This document shows, one piece after another, positions 10,844-18,808 of a DNA stretch of 64,000 nt (within the stretch, counting starts at the first letter, position 1; every line of letters starts with the position of its first letter). Origin of the DNA: Acinetobacter haemolyticus CIP 64.3 = MTCC 9819 (GTDB taxonomy: Bacteria; Pseudomonadota; Gammaproteobacteria; Pseudomonadales; Moraxellaceae); NCBI RefSeq assembly GCF_000369065.1, contig NZ_KB849800.1, positions 547,673 through 611,672 on the forward strand, given 5' to 3'. Under the pieces are notes generated by a model. The model ran no database searches. It saw nothing but the letters and a program-made list of their open reading frames with translations, and was not told where the DNA came from. The translations under genes were made by a program, and so were the position numbers.

Positions 10844-10872
10844 TTCACAGACTGAAAAATTCTCGTTATATT
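10844..10872 (+). promoter_or_regulatory. Candidate sigma-70 promoter of the tiny unit at 10904
   Basis: TTCACA at 10844-10849 and TATATT at 10867-10872 are separated by exactly 17 bases. This predicts a transcript start near 10879, about 25 bases before a small ORF with a GAGGG ribosome site. It was identified by eye only. Confidence 0.5.
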
Positions 10873-10903
10873 TGTTTTACGTTCAAACAAAGAGGGTTTA
10901 ATC

Positions 10904-11055
10904 ATGACGAAAAAAACGATTCGCTACAATGGATATGAGCTAGCATGCCGATGTTAATTCATGTTTCAGTAATGGAAATGGCACAAACCAATTCTGATCA
11001 CGTGGGGGAAAGAATTGGTTTGATTATTTTAAATAAAATAAAAACAACCTATTAA
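10904..11055 (+). pseudogene. Tiny gene, apparently frameshifted, with its own promoter and terminator
   Basis: A strong GAGGG site (10893-10897) precedes ATG 10904, which opens a 17-codon ORF (MTKKTIRYNGYEL then ACRC and stop at 10957). A second ORF in another frame, ATG 10945 to 11055, overlaps its end and encodes 36 residues (MPMLIHVSVMEMAQ...). One added base near 10943 would fuse them into a protein of about 50 residues. The pattern 'aromatic-NGYEL...MLIHVSVMEM...GLIIL' looks like one short domain split by a frameshift. Alternatively the 17-mer is the true peptide. A 12-bp inverted repeat (10984-11022) lies inside the second ORF. I do not recognise the family with certainty. Confidence 0.45.
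10984..11022 (+). repeat. Perfect 12-bp inverted repeat inside the tiny unit
   Basis: CAAACCAATTCT (10984-10995) and AGAATTGGTTTG (11011-11022) flank a G-rich 15-base loop. No T-run follows, so it is not a classical terminator. It could be a structured part of a small RNA or a protein-binding site. Confidence 0.6.
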
Positions 11056-11084
11056 AATTTGATCGAAAATTTATAATAAATCTA

Positions 11085-11109
11085 AGAGAGCCAGATGGTT
11101 CTCTTTTTT
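11085..11109 (+). terminator. Intrinsic terminator ending the tiny unit
   Basis: The stem AGAGAGCC / GGTTCTCT (one wobble pair) with loop AGAT is followed by TTTTT on the plus strand. It stops transcription of the 10904 unit just before the convergent lipoprotein gene. Confidence 0.7.
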
Positions 11110-11111
11110 AT

Positions 11112-12089
11112 TTATAAACCAGTTGATCCGTTAAGGTAACCTATACCAAGTAGAGTGTGAACTATTTTAGTATTCCTAAAAGTGACTTGATAGTTCACAG
11201 GGTTATAAGTAGTGCCTTCGCAAGATAAAGTTGCTATACCGCAAGCAGCATAATAGTAAATAGGGGTGTTAGGAAAGTTAATATAAACACTATTTACTTT
11301 ATTATTGAGAATGTAAATTGATGTTGATCCTATCACAAGGTTTTCCAGAGGGCCTTTATTATAACTTGTATAAATAGAAACATTATTGTGATTAGTGAAA
11401 ATAAGCTGTTCATATTGAGTTGGTAAAGAAGAGGAGGTTGACTCTGATACACTTGATGGCGTAAGTGTCCAATGGAGCTCATGAGGTTGACTCGTTGGTA
11501 ATTGAACTTTACTAGGTGCTTCAGCTAGAAACCCTTCAACAGAGCCTGCAAGCGTAATGGTATTGATCTGACCATCTGCCCAAGATGATTTAGTTAACAA
11601 TTGATTATTAAAATCAAGCTTAGCTTGGCCTGTTTTCATATTGATTGAATTTATAATGTTAGCGCACGGATTGTTATTTTGTGAGCATTGAAATTCTTTT
11701 TTTAAAGATATGCTCTGACCACTTTTTTCAAATTCCTTTAATTTGACTGAGTTTGGCGTGGCATTAATTAACGTATCATAATCCGCTTCTAAGCGATAAA
11801 ACGTATTTGCATCCATGTCAAAATCAAACTCTAATCGATAGCTTGTTTTGAATTGATCATTTTCTTTGTTAAAGATTTGAGTATAGCGATAGACAGGAGT
11901 ATCTACATTTGTTGATTGAGCAGAAGGTAGAGATGTATTTAAGAACTTTAAATCAGTTTTAACTTCACTCATTACTTTAGATGAGGTGTAACTACTATCC
12001 GAACTTGTAGAGCTGCCACCACAGGCAGATAACAATGAAATCGTAGTGAGGAGACCCAGAAAAGTTATACATTTATTGGGGTTATGCAT
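11112..12089 (-). CDS. Lipoprotein of unknown function
   Basis: The 325-residue product starts with a lipoprotein signal peptide ending in the lipobox LLSACGG (Cys at about residue 23), then a Ser/Thr-rich linker typical of surface or periplasmic lipoproteins. The rest is rich in Ser, Thr, Asn and Tyr with alternating hydrophobics, consistent with beta structure. It has four mature cysteines in two pairs (CSQNNNPC and CGIATLSC) that look like local disulfides. It is flanked by its own promoter gap and a WYL regulator gene on the same strand. No named family is recognised; it may be genus-specific. Confidence 0.7.
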   Translation of the reverse strand: MHNPNKCITFLGLLTTISLLSACGGSSTSSDSSYTSSKVMSEVKTDLKFLNTSLPSAQSTNVDTPVYRYTQIFNKENDQFKTSYRLEFDFDMDANTFYRLEADYDTLINATPNSVKLKEFEKSGQSISLKKEFQCSQNNNPCANIINSINMKTGQAKLDFNNQLLTKSSWADGQINTITLAGSVEGFLAEAPSKVQLPTSQPHELHWTLTPSSVSESTSSSLPTQYEQLIFTNHNNVSIYTSYNKGPLENLVIGSTSIYILNNKVNSVYINFPNTPIYYYAACGIATLSCEGTTYNPVNYQVTFRNTKIVHTLLGIGYLNGSTGL

Positions 12090-12193
12090 TTGAATTCTTC
12101 CAATTGAAATATTTTAATAAATTATCTGTGTTTGATTATTGATAATTTTCCCAACAGTATTATATAGAATGTTATGTCTAGATGAGCAACTAT

Positions 12194-13201
12194 TTATGAT
12201 TCTTCATTAATTTCCTTCACCGCATTATATACAGCAGCAGGTTCGATATTGAGCAGTTTCTTGCCAAAACTTCTGAGCCACCATACCAATTGTGAGGTGA
12301 AGGGAACTGTCGCAGATACCTCAACAATATTCTCTTCGATAGAGATAATCGTCTGGTCTTTACTTAATTGACTTTCATAGAAGCTTTGGGCCGTATTTTC
12401 AGTCATGGTAAGCTTCAACAAAATTTGTTCTGTTGGCTTACTATAATCAACTCTAAAACCAAGTGCACCAGAGTCAATATAACCATCGATATCGAAATTA
12501 ACGGGGTGTAAAGCACGATTATCAAGTACCGTGGCTGCTTTAAAACGGTGCAAGGCAAAGGTTTGTACTTCAGTTTTGTCATTTCGAGTACAAATTAAAT
12601 AAATTACAGCACCTTTTTGAACCAAAGCAAGCGGATTGAGGATATAGGTTTTATCTTCACCTTGATTGGTTCTAGCACGATAAACACATTCAATTTGTTT
12701 GTCTTGTAATAAGCCTTCATAAATGGCTTGTTGAGCTTGTTTATCGACAACAGGAGGGATGAGAGGTTGGTTAGCAGGTACAATCCGAACACGGTTAATC
12801 CACTGTCTTACATTATTCTGAGTTGAAAGACTTCGTTTAGCGAGGTCAAACCAAGGTGTCATTTCTTCTAGCAAGCTTGGTGGAAGTAAATGTCTTAGGT
12901 GTTCTTCAACCATCATAAAAGTGACTGCTTGGGAGCTAGTCATATGAGGCAAACTTTGAATCGGTGCATCTGAGCGCCAACGCCAGCCTTGGGGTACGGT
13001 TTTATTACTTTCAATCGGAAAGCGTTGCGCGATTTGATTTAAATCACGTTGAATGGTACGTAGACTGATCTCAATACCTTCACGTTCTAATATTTCTTGT
13101 AATTCACGTGTACCCATCCATTTTCCAGTTGATAGGCGTGATAGGATTTGCCATTGGCGATATAAGCTGTTCGATGTTTCTTTTTCTTGTGTGGAAGACA
13201 T
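12194..13201 (-). CDS. WYL-domain transcriptional regulator with N-terminal HTH
   Basis: The 335-residue protein has an N-terminal winged helix-turn-helix (about residues 14-75, with RQWQILSRLSTGKWMGTRELQEIL and SLRTIQRDLNQI) followed by a WYL ligand-sensing domain (about 160-240, IECVYRARTNQGEDKTYILNPLALV) and a C-terminal WCX-like extension. WYL regulators bind nucleic-acid or nucleotide-like ligands and control stress, DNA-damage and defence genes. It is divergent from the ATP-grasp/alpha-E/transglutaminase/Anbu operon, whose intergenic gap contains paired half-sites, so local regulation is a reasonable inference. The gene looks intact. Confidence 0.9.
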   Translation of the reverse strand: MSSTQEKETSNSLYRQWQILSRLSTGKWMGTRELQEILEREGIEISLRTIQRDLNQIAQRFPIESNKTVPQGWRWRSDAPIQSLPHMTSSQAVTFMMVEEHLRHLLPPSLLEEMTPWFDLAKRSLSTQNNVRQWINRVRIVPANQPLIPPVVDKQAQQAIYEGLLQDKQIECVYRARTNQGEDKTYILNPLALVQKGAVIYLICTRNDKTEVQTFALHRFKAATVLDNRALHPVNFDIDGYIDSGALGFRVDYSKPTEQILLKLTMTENTAQSFYESQLSKDQTIISIEENIVEVSATVPFTSQLVWWLRSFGKKLLNIEPAAVYNAVKEINEES

Positions 13202-13289
13202 AAGCGTAATACGTAATTAAGTGGTCTAAAGCAGACACAATAAAAAATCTATCTCTATTTATCAAGTCCATCACATTTAGATTACGCTT
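13202..13289. promoter_or_regulatory. Paired half-sites in the WYL / Anbu-operon divergent promoter region
   Basis: AAGCGTAAT (13202-13210) recurs as the exact reverse complement ATTACGCTT at 13281-13289, 70 bases away. The first copy abuts the WYL regulator start codon. The spacing of about seven helical turns would suit a looped or cooperative operator. Repeat is seen; operator role is inferred. Confidence 0.35.
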
Positions 13290-13411
13290 TTACGACTGAA
13301 AAGCATTGGGATTTGCTCGAATATCTTAAGTCTGATTAAAAAATAAACGAGTTATTAGTGGCACTGAAATTGCTTATTTGATTTATGTATAAATGATGAG
13401 ACGAGGTTTCT

Positions 13412-14962
13412 ATGTCAGAACAAGAACACAACCTAAATATCACTTCAGAATATTACACCGCAGATCAAACAGCGGCGGTTTCATTGCAGTCGTCTACATT
13501 TATCCAGCAGCTTCAAGCAAAGGTAAATCTATTTGAACAACTAAAATCCCAATTCTTTAATGAAATGTTAGATGATCATAGCTTTAATGGTGAGGCATCT
13601 AAGAAGATTGAACAATGGTTGAGTCTGCGTAGTTTGGATGAATTGAATCATTTAGAGTCACAAGCAAAACAGCATTTCTTGTATCAGGGCATTACATTTA
13701 ATGTGTATGGCGAAGAAGAGGGATTAGAGCGAACGATCCCTTTTGATCTGATCCCTCGAGTGATAGAAAAAAAGCAATGGGAAAAAATAGCTGCCGGTTG
13801 TACACAACGAGTAAAAGCACTCAATTATTTTTTAGATGATATTTATCATGGGCAACACATTCTCAAAGAGGGCTTAATTCCAGAGCATCAAGTCATGACA
13901 CATGAAGCATTTCAGCCTCATATGCTAAAGCATCATTTAAAAGGGAAAATTTATTCGCAGATTAGTGGTATTGATATTATTCGAGATGGCAATGGTGAAT
14001 TTTATGTACTGGAGGATAATTTAAGAACACCTTCTGGTGTTTCTTATATGCTTGAGAGTCGAAAGATTAGTCAAAAGTTAATGCCTGATTTATGTACGAG
14101 TAATAATTTACAAAGCATTGAACAGTATCCAACTTTACTTCGAGCGATTCTTGAGGAGAATGCGTATGTCGATAATCCATTGATTGTAGTGCTGACACCA
14201 GGTCGGTTTAATAGTGCTTACTATGAACATGCATTTTTAGCTAGAGAAATGGATGTTCCCCTTGTTACGAGTCGTGATCTTTTTGTAGATGATGATAAAG
14301 TTTTTGTCAAAACGATTCGTGGTCGTCAGCAAGTGGATGTGATTTACCGTCGTTTAGATGATGATTTCTTAGATCCTTTAATCTTTAGACCTGATAGTAC
14401 ATTGGGTGTTGCAGGACTAATGTCTGCTTATCTTCAAAACAATGTTGTAATTGCAAATGCGCCAGGAACTGGTGTGGCTGATGACAAGTCAATTTATCCT
14501 TATGTGGATCAGATGATTCAATTCTATTTGGGTGAAGCACCGATTTTAAATAATGTGCCAACCTATCAATGTAGAGATGTTGATCAATTAGATTATGTAT
14601 TAAGTAATTTAGAAAAGTTAGTTGTTAAAGAGGCTCAAGGCTCTGGTGGCTATGGGATGTTAATAGGCCCGCAATCAGATCAACATCAAATCGAATGCTT
14701 TAGACAAAAGCTCATGGCAAACCCACATTTGTATATAGCACAACCCACTTTGGCATTATCAGTTGCACCAACACTTACAGATCAAGGTGTGGCTGAAAGA
14801 CATATCGATTTGCGTCCATTTATATTAAGTTCACCATATCGTACAGAGATTGTTCCTGGTGGTTTGACTCGTGTTGCGATGCAAGCTGGATCTTTAGTTG
14901 TCAATTCATCTCAAGGCGGAGGGATCAAAGATACTTGGGTTGTAGAAACATTACGTTCTTAA
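13412..14962 (+). CDS. Circularly permuted ATP-grasp protein
   Basis: This 516-residue protein belongs to the circularly permuted ATP-grasp family (formerly DUF404/DUF407). Recognisable blocks are RVKALNYFLDDIYHGQHIL, GIDIIRDGNGEFYVLEDNLRTPSGVSYMLE (acidic metal-binding residues), a nucleotide-loop candidate KEAQGSGGYGM and the C-terminal AMQAGSLVVNSSQGGGIKDTWV. ATP-grasp enzymes form carboxylate-amine bonds, often peptide-like. It is the first gene of a four-gene set with an alpha-E protein, a transglutaminase-like protein and the Anbu protease, a grouping known from other bacteria whose substrate is not established. GACGAGG precedes the ATG. Confidence 0.92.
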   Translation: MSEQEHNLNITSEYYTADQTAAVSLQSSTFIQQLQAKVNLFEQLKSQFFNEMLDDHSFNGEASKKIEQWLSLRSLDELNHLESQAKQHFLYQGITFNVYGEEEGLERTIPFDLIPRVIEKKQWEKIAAGCTQRVKALNYFLDDIYHGQHILKEGLIPEHQVMTHEAFQPHMLKHHLKGKIYSQISGIDIIRDGNGEFYVLEDNLRTPSGVSYMLESRKISQKLMPDLCTSNNLQSIEQYPTLLRAILEENAYVDNPLIVVLTPGRFNSAYYEHAFLAREMDVPLVTSRDLFVDDDKVFVKTIRGRQQVDVIYRRLDDDFLDPLIFRPDSTLGVAGLMSAYLQNNVVIANAPGTGVADDKSIYPYVDQMIQFYLGEAPILNNVPTYQCRDVDQLDYVLSNLEKLVVKEAQGSGGYGMLIGPQSDQHQIECFRQKLMANPHLYIAQPTLALSVAPTLTDQGVAERHIDLRPFILSSPYRTEIVPGGLTRVAMQAGSLVVNSSQGGGIKDTWVVETLRS

Positions 14963-15034
14963 AATCATTCTTAAATCGTGAGGGATTTTTATAAAACTAT
15001 TGTGATTTTAGAAATGAATTTAAGGAGAAATTGG

Positions 15035-15637
15035 ATGATTTTACTTCGCTCTAGTGCACAACATGTATATTGGTTAGGTCGTTATTTATATAGAATACAA
15101 TATGTTACTAATCAGTTACCCTTTACGGATGACCGGCAGGCTGCGGATTTTGCATACGCTCTTTGTTTGCAGATAGATAGTGCCGATAACTTAAATCAAT
15201 TTATGTTAGACAAACAACAGCCATTTTCGCTGTTAAATCAGTTAGAGATTGCTCGTGACAATATTCATGAACTAAGAGGATTATTGAGCGCACAGGCTTA
15301 CGCTGAGCTGAATTTCTTGATCAAAAATGTGGAAGCAAATGCTTTAGATATTCAACGCATAGTGAATAGATGTTGTGAGCTTTTAACAGCAGAGCAAGAG
15401 GATATTTCTTTATTTTTTAGAATAGGTCAATGTATAGAGCAGATAGATACTTATTTTAGGTTTTATCAAAATATTCATAAGGTTATGGATGTAACAGAAT
15501 TAACGATTCATCAGTTGTTTGATTTAGGCTGGGATGAATTACAACCTAGTTGGGAGATTTTTAAATCTGAACCTTATATTAACCAGTTTTATGCATTTAC
15601 TTATCGGTTGGAGAATCAATTTGAGGTGTATGCATGA
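15035..15637 (+). CDS. Alpha-E domain protein (DUF403)
   Basis: A 200-residue all-helical protein of the alpha-E family, named for its alpha-helical makeup and conserved Glu-containing motif. Its N-terminus LLRSSAQHVYWLGRYLYRIQYV matches the family signature LLSRVAENLYWLGRYLERAE in pattern. The open frame reaches back to 14978, but an AAGGAG site (15022-15027) sits 7 bases before ATG 15035 and the family begins there. It follows the ATP-grasp gene by 72 bases and overlaps the transglutaminase-like gene by 4 bases, a sign of translational coupling. No enzymatic role is established for the family. Confidence 0.88.
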   Translation: MILLRSSAQHVYWLGRYLYRIQYVTNQLPFTDDRQAADFAYALCLQIDSADNLNQFMLDKQQPFSLLNQLEIARDNIHELRGLLSAQAYAELNFLIKNVEANALDIQRIVNRCCELLTAEQEDISLFFRIGQCIEQIDTYFRFYQNIHKVMDVTELTIHQLFDLGWDELQPSWEIFKSEPYINQFYAFTYRLENQFEVYA

Positions 15638-16413
15638 AACTTATGGTGAATCATCAAACACATTATCGTTATACGCAGACTGCACGTAATAGCGTGCAGT
15701 CGATAAAAATGATGCCTCAAAGTTCTCAACATCAAACCGTTGAAACTTGGCATATTAGTGTGCCAGGAGAGTCAAACTGTAAAAGAGATGCATTTAATAA
15801 TCTTTGGATGACAGCAACACAAAGGCATGATTATCGCTATTTAACGATTATGGCGCAGGGAGTTATTGATTTACATGAGACTGAGTTAGGCCATTTTGAA
15901 AGTCATAATTCTCCGATGTTGTTTTTACAGCGCACGACGATGTCTTGTTATGATTCAATGATGCTAGACTTTGCGAAATCTATTGTTCTACGTTTAAATC
16001 GTCAGCATTTGATTGATTTGTCAGAAGCAATCCTAGAACGTATGCCTTATCAACCGCAAAGTACGTCAGTGACAACGTCCGCCATAGATGCATTTTATGC
16101 GGGACAAGGAGTATGTCAAGATCATGCACATGTCTTTGTCGCTATGTGCCGTGCTTTGCAGATACCTGCACGATATGTTTCTGGTTATTTGTATGATCAA
16201 AACCAACCGCACCTTGCCAGTCACGCATGGGCGGAAGCATTTGTAGAGAATCAGTGGTATTGTTTCGATATTAGTAATCAGATATTTGCTCCACAAAATC
16301 ATATTTATGTTGCAATCGGACGTGATTATCTCGATGTCGCACCTGTTCGTGGTGTGCGTGAGCAAGGAGGAGTTGAAAGCATGATGTCTAGTGTTCAGGT
16401 TTTGGCGTGTTAA
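15634..16413 (+). CDS. Transglutaminase-like cysteine protease domain protein
   Basis: This 259-residue protein has an N-terminal beta domain beginning KLMVNHQTHYRYTQTARNSVQ, typical of bacterial transglutaminase-like proteins, and a C-terminal papain-like core. The catalytic triad is visible: Cys in GQGVCQDHAHVF, His in ASHAWAEAFV and Asp in WYCFDISN. Such enzymes cleave or form amide bonds. It is translationally coupled to the alpha-E gene and followed directly by the Anbu protease, with which it shares an operon in several lineages. The start ATGA overlap supports the chosen ATG. Confidence 0.92.
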   Translation: MKLMVNHQTHYRYTQTARNSVQSIKMMPQSSQHQTVETWHISVPGESNCKRDAFNNLWMTATQRHDYRYLTIMAQGVIDLHETELGHFESHNSPMLFLQRTTMSCYDSMMLDFAKSIVLRLNRQHLIDLSEAILERMPYQPQSTSVTTSAIDAFYAGQGVCQDHAHVFVAMCRALQIPARYVSGYLYDQNQPHLASHAWAEAFVENQWYCFDISNQIFAPQNHIYVAIGRDYLDVAPVRGVREQGGVESMMSSVQVLAC

Positions 16414-16429
16414 GTGTAAAGAGAAAAAG

Positions 16430-17164
16430 ATGACCTATTGTTGTGCATTGAGATTAGAACAGGGTTTGGTGTTGATTAGTGATACGCGCACCAATGCAGG
16501 GGTCGATCATATTTCTGTATTTCGTAAATTGCATACTTTTGGTGTGGTTGGTGAACGTTTTATCGCAATTCAAACAGCAGGGAATTTGGCAACAACGCAA
16601 GCTGTGATTAGTCATTTGCAAAACGCGCTGAATTTTAATCACGAGCCAAACTTGTACAGTGCAAATAATATGTTTGAAGTGGCGGAACTGGTTGGCAAAA
16701 CATTAAAAACTGTATTGGAAGATATTACTTCGAATACTCAAGAACAGATGAATTATTCTGGAAGTATTTTGGTGGCTGGTCAAATTAAAGGGGAGGAAAT
16801 GCAATTATATAATGTTTATCCTCAAGGAAACTTTATTTCGGCCACTACAGATACTCCTTATTTTCAAATTGGTGAAAGTAAGTACGGTAAGCCCATTCTT
16901 GATCGTGCTTTACATTATGATATGCCTTTGGATGATGCTTTACGTTGTACATTAATTTCTTTTGATTCAACTTTACGCTCCAATGTTTCTGTTGGCTTAC
17001 CTTTAGACGCTTTGGTTTATTATAAAGATAGTTTTATTATTCCTAAAGGAAAGAGAATCGGGGAAGAAGATCCTTATTTTACCCAAATAAGTAAACAATG
17101 GTCTGAAACGTTAAGGCGCGGGTTACAAGAATTACCGAAACCGACTGAAGATTATTGGGTTTAA
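16430..17164 (+). CDS. Anbu, proteasome-like self-compartmentalising N-terminal threonine protease
   Basis: The 244-residue product is an Ntn-hydrolase of the proteasome beta-subunit superfamily, subtype Anbu. After Met removal the nucleophile is Thr (MTYCCALRL); the partner acid is Asp in LISDTRTNAGVDH and the conserved Lys is in VFRKLHTF. An open frame begins at 16391, but an N-terminal extension would block the catalytic Thr, and AAAGAGAAAAAG directly precedes ATG 16430, so that start is firm. Anbu assembles into dodecameric helical rings in studied species, with no agreed substrate. It is the fourth gene of the ATP-grasp/alpha-E/transglutaminase set. Confidence 0.93.
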   Translation: MTYCCALRLEQGLVLISDTRTNAGVDHISVFRKLHTFGVVGERFIAIQTAGNLATTQAVISHLQNALNFNHEPNLYSANNMFEVAELVGKTLKTVLEDITSNTQEQMNYSGSILVAGQIKGEEMQLYNVYPQGNFISATTDTPYFQIGESKYGKPILDRALHYDMPLDDALRCTLISFDSTLRSNVSVGLPLDALVYYKDSFIIPKGKRIGEEDPYFTQISKQWSETLRRGLQELPKPTEDYWV

Positions 17165-17210
17165 TCAAAAACTTGGGCATAATCAAGTTGAACCTATAAG
17201 AGTTATAAGA

Positions 17211-17636
17211 ATGCTTTTTCAATTTTGTTATGCCAGTAAAGCTTTATCAGATCCACAGAGCCTATTGTCTGATTTGAGAGATATTTTAAATGAAGCACAT
17301 CATTTTAATTATTTAAATCATATTTACGGTGTGCTTTATTTCGCGGATGGTTATTTTTTCCAATGCTTGGAAGGGGATCAAACCACCATTATGCAATTAT
17401 TTGAAAAAATTAAAAAAGATAGGCGGCATGAACAAGTTTATGCATTTCCTGCACGAAATGTGGAGCAGGGGCTATTCCAAGATTGGTCTATGAAGTTTGT
17501 ACGGAAAAATAGCGCTATTTCGATTTTCTTTCAACAACTTGGACAGGAAAGTTTTAATCCTTATCTTTTAAATAAGGATTCAATTTGTGCATTTATTCCC
17601 TTGTTGGCTGAAATTGAAATGGATCAAGTAAGTTAA
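17211..17636 (+). CDS. BLUF-domain blue-light sensor
   Basis: A 141-residue single-domain BLUF protein that should bind FAD and sense blue light. The flavin-proximal Tyr is at residue 7 (FCYAS), Asn33 and Gln51 (FFQCLEG) are at the spacing expected from characterised BLUF proteins, and the Trp of QDWSMKF is present. The C-terminal 45 residues would form the capping helices. No output domain is fused, so it probably acts through a partner protein, as the short BLUF proteins of Acinetobacter do. It lies 46 bases after Anbu on the same strand, so it could be the last gene of that operon. Confidence 0.92.
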   Translation: MLFQFCYASKALSDPQSLLSDLRDILNEAHHFNYLNHIYGVLYFADGYFFQCLEGDQTTIMQLFEKIKKDRRHEQVYAFPARNVEQGLFQDWSMKFVRKNSAISIFFQQLGQESFNPYLLNKDSICAFIPLLAEIEMDQVS

Positions 17637-17674
17637 CTAAGTTCAAAACAGTTTTGAACTTAGCATTATCTTTT
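17637..17674. terminator. Bidirectional hairpin between BLUF gene and alr
   Basis: A perfect 13-bp inverted repeat CTAAGTTCAAAAC / GTTTTGAACTTAG with a 1-base centre (17637-17663) lies between convergent genes. CATTATCTTTTT follows on the plus strand, so it most plausibly ends the BLUF/Anbu transcript. Confidence 0.6.
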
Positions 17675-18744
17675 TAGTTAAGTCTGCGTTGAGGTCGTTG
17701 GCTCAGCCTACAGAGTAGTTCATAGCCAATGGTTCCATTTGCCTCTGCAACGTCATCGACCAGTCGAGTATTACCCCAAAGCTCGACTTTAGTTCCGATT
17801 TCTGCATTTAAATTACTGATATCAATCGCAATCATATCCATGCTTACACGTCCTATGACGGGTATAAGTTGATCATAAATTGCCACAAAGTTAGGTTTTA
17901 TATATGCACGAGGATAGCCATCTCCATAGCCGATCGAAACGATAGCGATCGTCATATCTTGTGTAGCGACATAGGTTGAACCATAACCAACATATTCACC
18001 TTGCTGAATTTGATTTAGGGCAATGATTTCTGCGCTGAAGGTCATAACTGGCTTTAGATCAAGGGCTTCAACATTCTTGTCTGCAAACGGTGATGCGCCG
18101 TAGAGCATGATTCCTGGCCGTACAAAATCGAAATGCAATTCTGGATATCTATAAATGGCAGCAGAATTACAACATGAAGCAAGAATAGGTTCACATGCTT
18201 GTTTCACTTGTAAAAACTGCATTTTTTGTTGTTCATTTAGTGGATGATCCGTATCAGCATTGGCAAAATGCATTGTTAAAACGCAGTTAAAACCTTCTGC
18301 TTTTAAACGTTGGATCACAGTAATGATTTCAGAAACTTTGAAACCTAAACGATTCATCCCACTATTAAGTTTTACCCAAACTTTTAAATCCAAAGCTTGA
18401 TATTGATCTTTATGAGCAAGCAGCCATTCAAGTTGTTGAGCATGATGAACGACACATTCTAGTTTCTGTTCAATAACATGAATCATCTCATCTGCTGAAA
18501 ATACACCTTCAATTAGGGTGATTGGCTGTAAATATCCAAGCCGCCTGATTTCTAGGGCTTCTTCTAAACAGGCGACACCAAAAGCATCCGTGGCCGCTAA
18601 GGCTGTTAAACAGTCTTTAATTCCATGTCCGTAGGCATTGGCTTTGACCATACTGACAATTTTTGAATTTGGTGCAAGTTGTTTAACACGGTTTAAATTA
18701 TATTGCAGTGCTGTACTATCAATATAAACTGTTGCTTGGCGCAC
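17674..18744 (-). CDS. alr: Alanine racemase
   Basis: Alr interconverts L- and D-alanine with pyridoxal phosphate and feeds peptidoglycan synthesis. The PLP-lysine motif MVKANAYGHG lies at residues 32-41, the catalytic Tyr is in the GYGSTYVA block, and VSMDMIAID and GRVSMD match the family. The 356-residue length is normal. The start is GTG at 18744, preceded by AAGGAG with a suitable gap. It lies 64 bases downstream of dnaB on the same strand, a dnaB-alr pairing widespread in gammaproteobacteria. Confidence 0.95.
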   Translation of the reverse strand: MRQATVYIDSTALQYNLNRVKQLAPNSKIVSMVKANAYGHGIKDCLTALAATDAFGVACLEEALEIRRLGYLQPITLIEGVFSADEMIHVIEQKLECVVHHAQQLEWLLAHKDQYQALDLKVWVKLNSGMNRLGFKVSEIITVIQRLKAEGFNCVLTMHFANADTDHPLNEQQKMQFLQVKQACEPILASCCNSAAIYRYPELHFDFVRPGIMLYGASPFADKNVEALDLKPVMTFSAEIIALNQIQQGEYVGYGSTYVATQDMTIAIVSIGYGDGYPRAYIKPNFVAIYDQLIPVIGRVSMDMIAIDISNLNAEIGTKVELWGNTRLVDDVAEANGTIGYELLCRLSQRPQRRLN

Positions 18745-18808
18745 CCTGATTTCTCCTTTGGGACGACTCGGATAATATAAAAAGCAATTTTAATCAATAA
18801 TATAGGAA

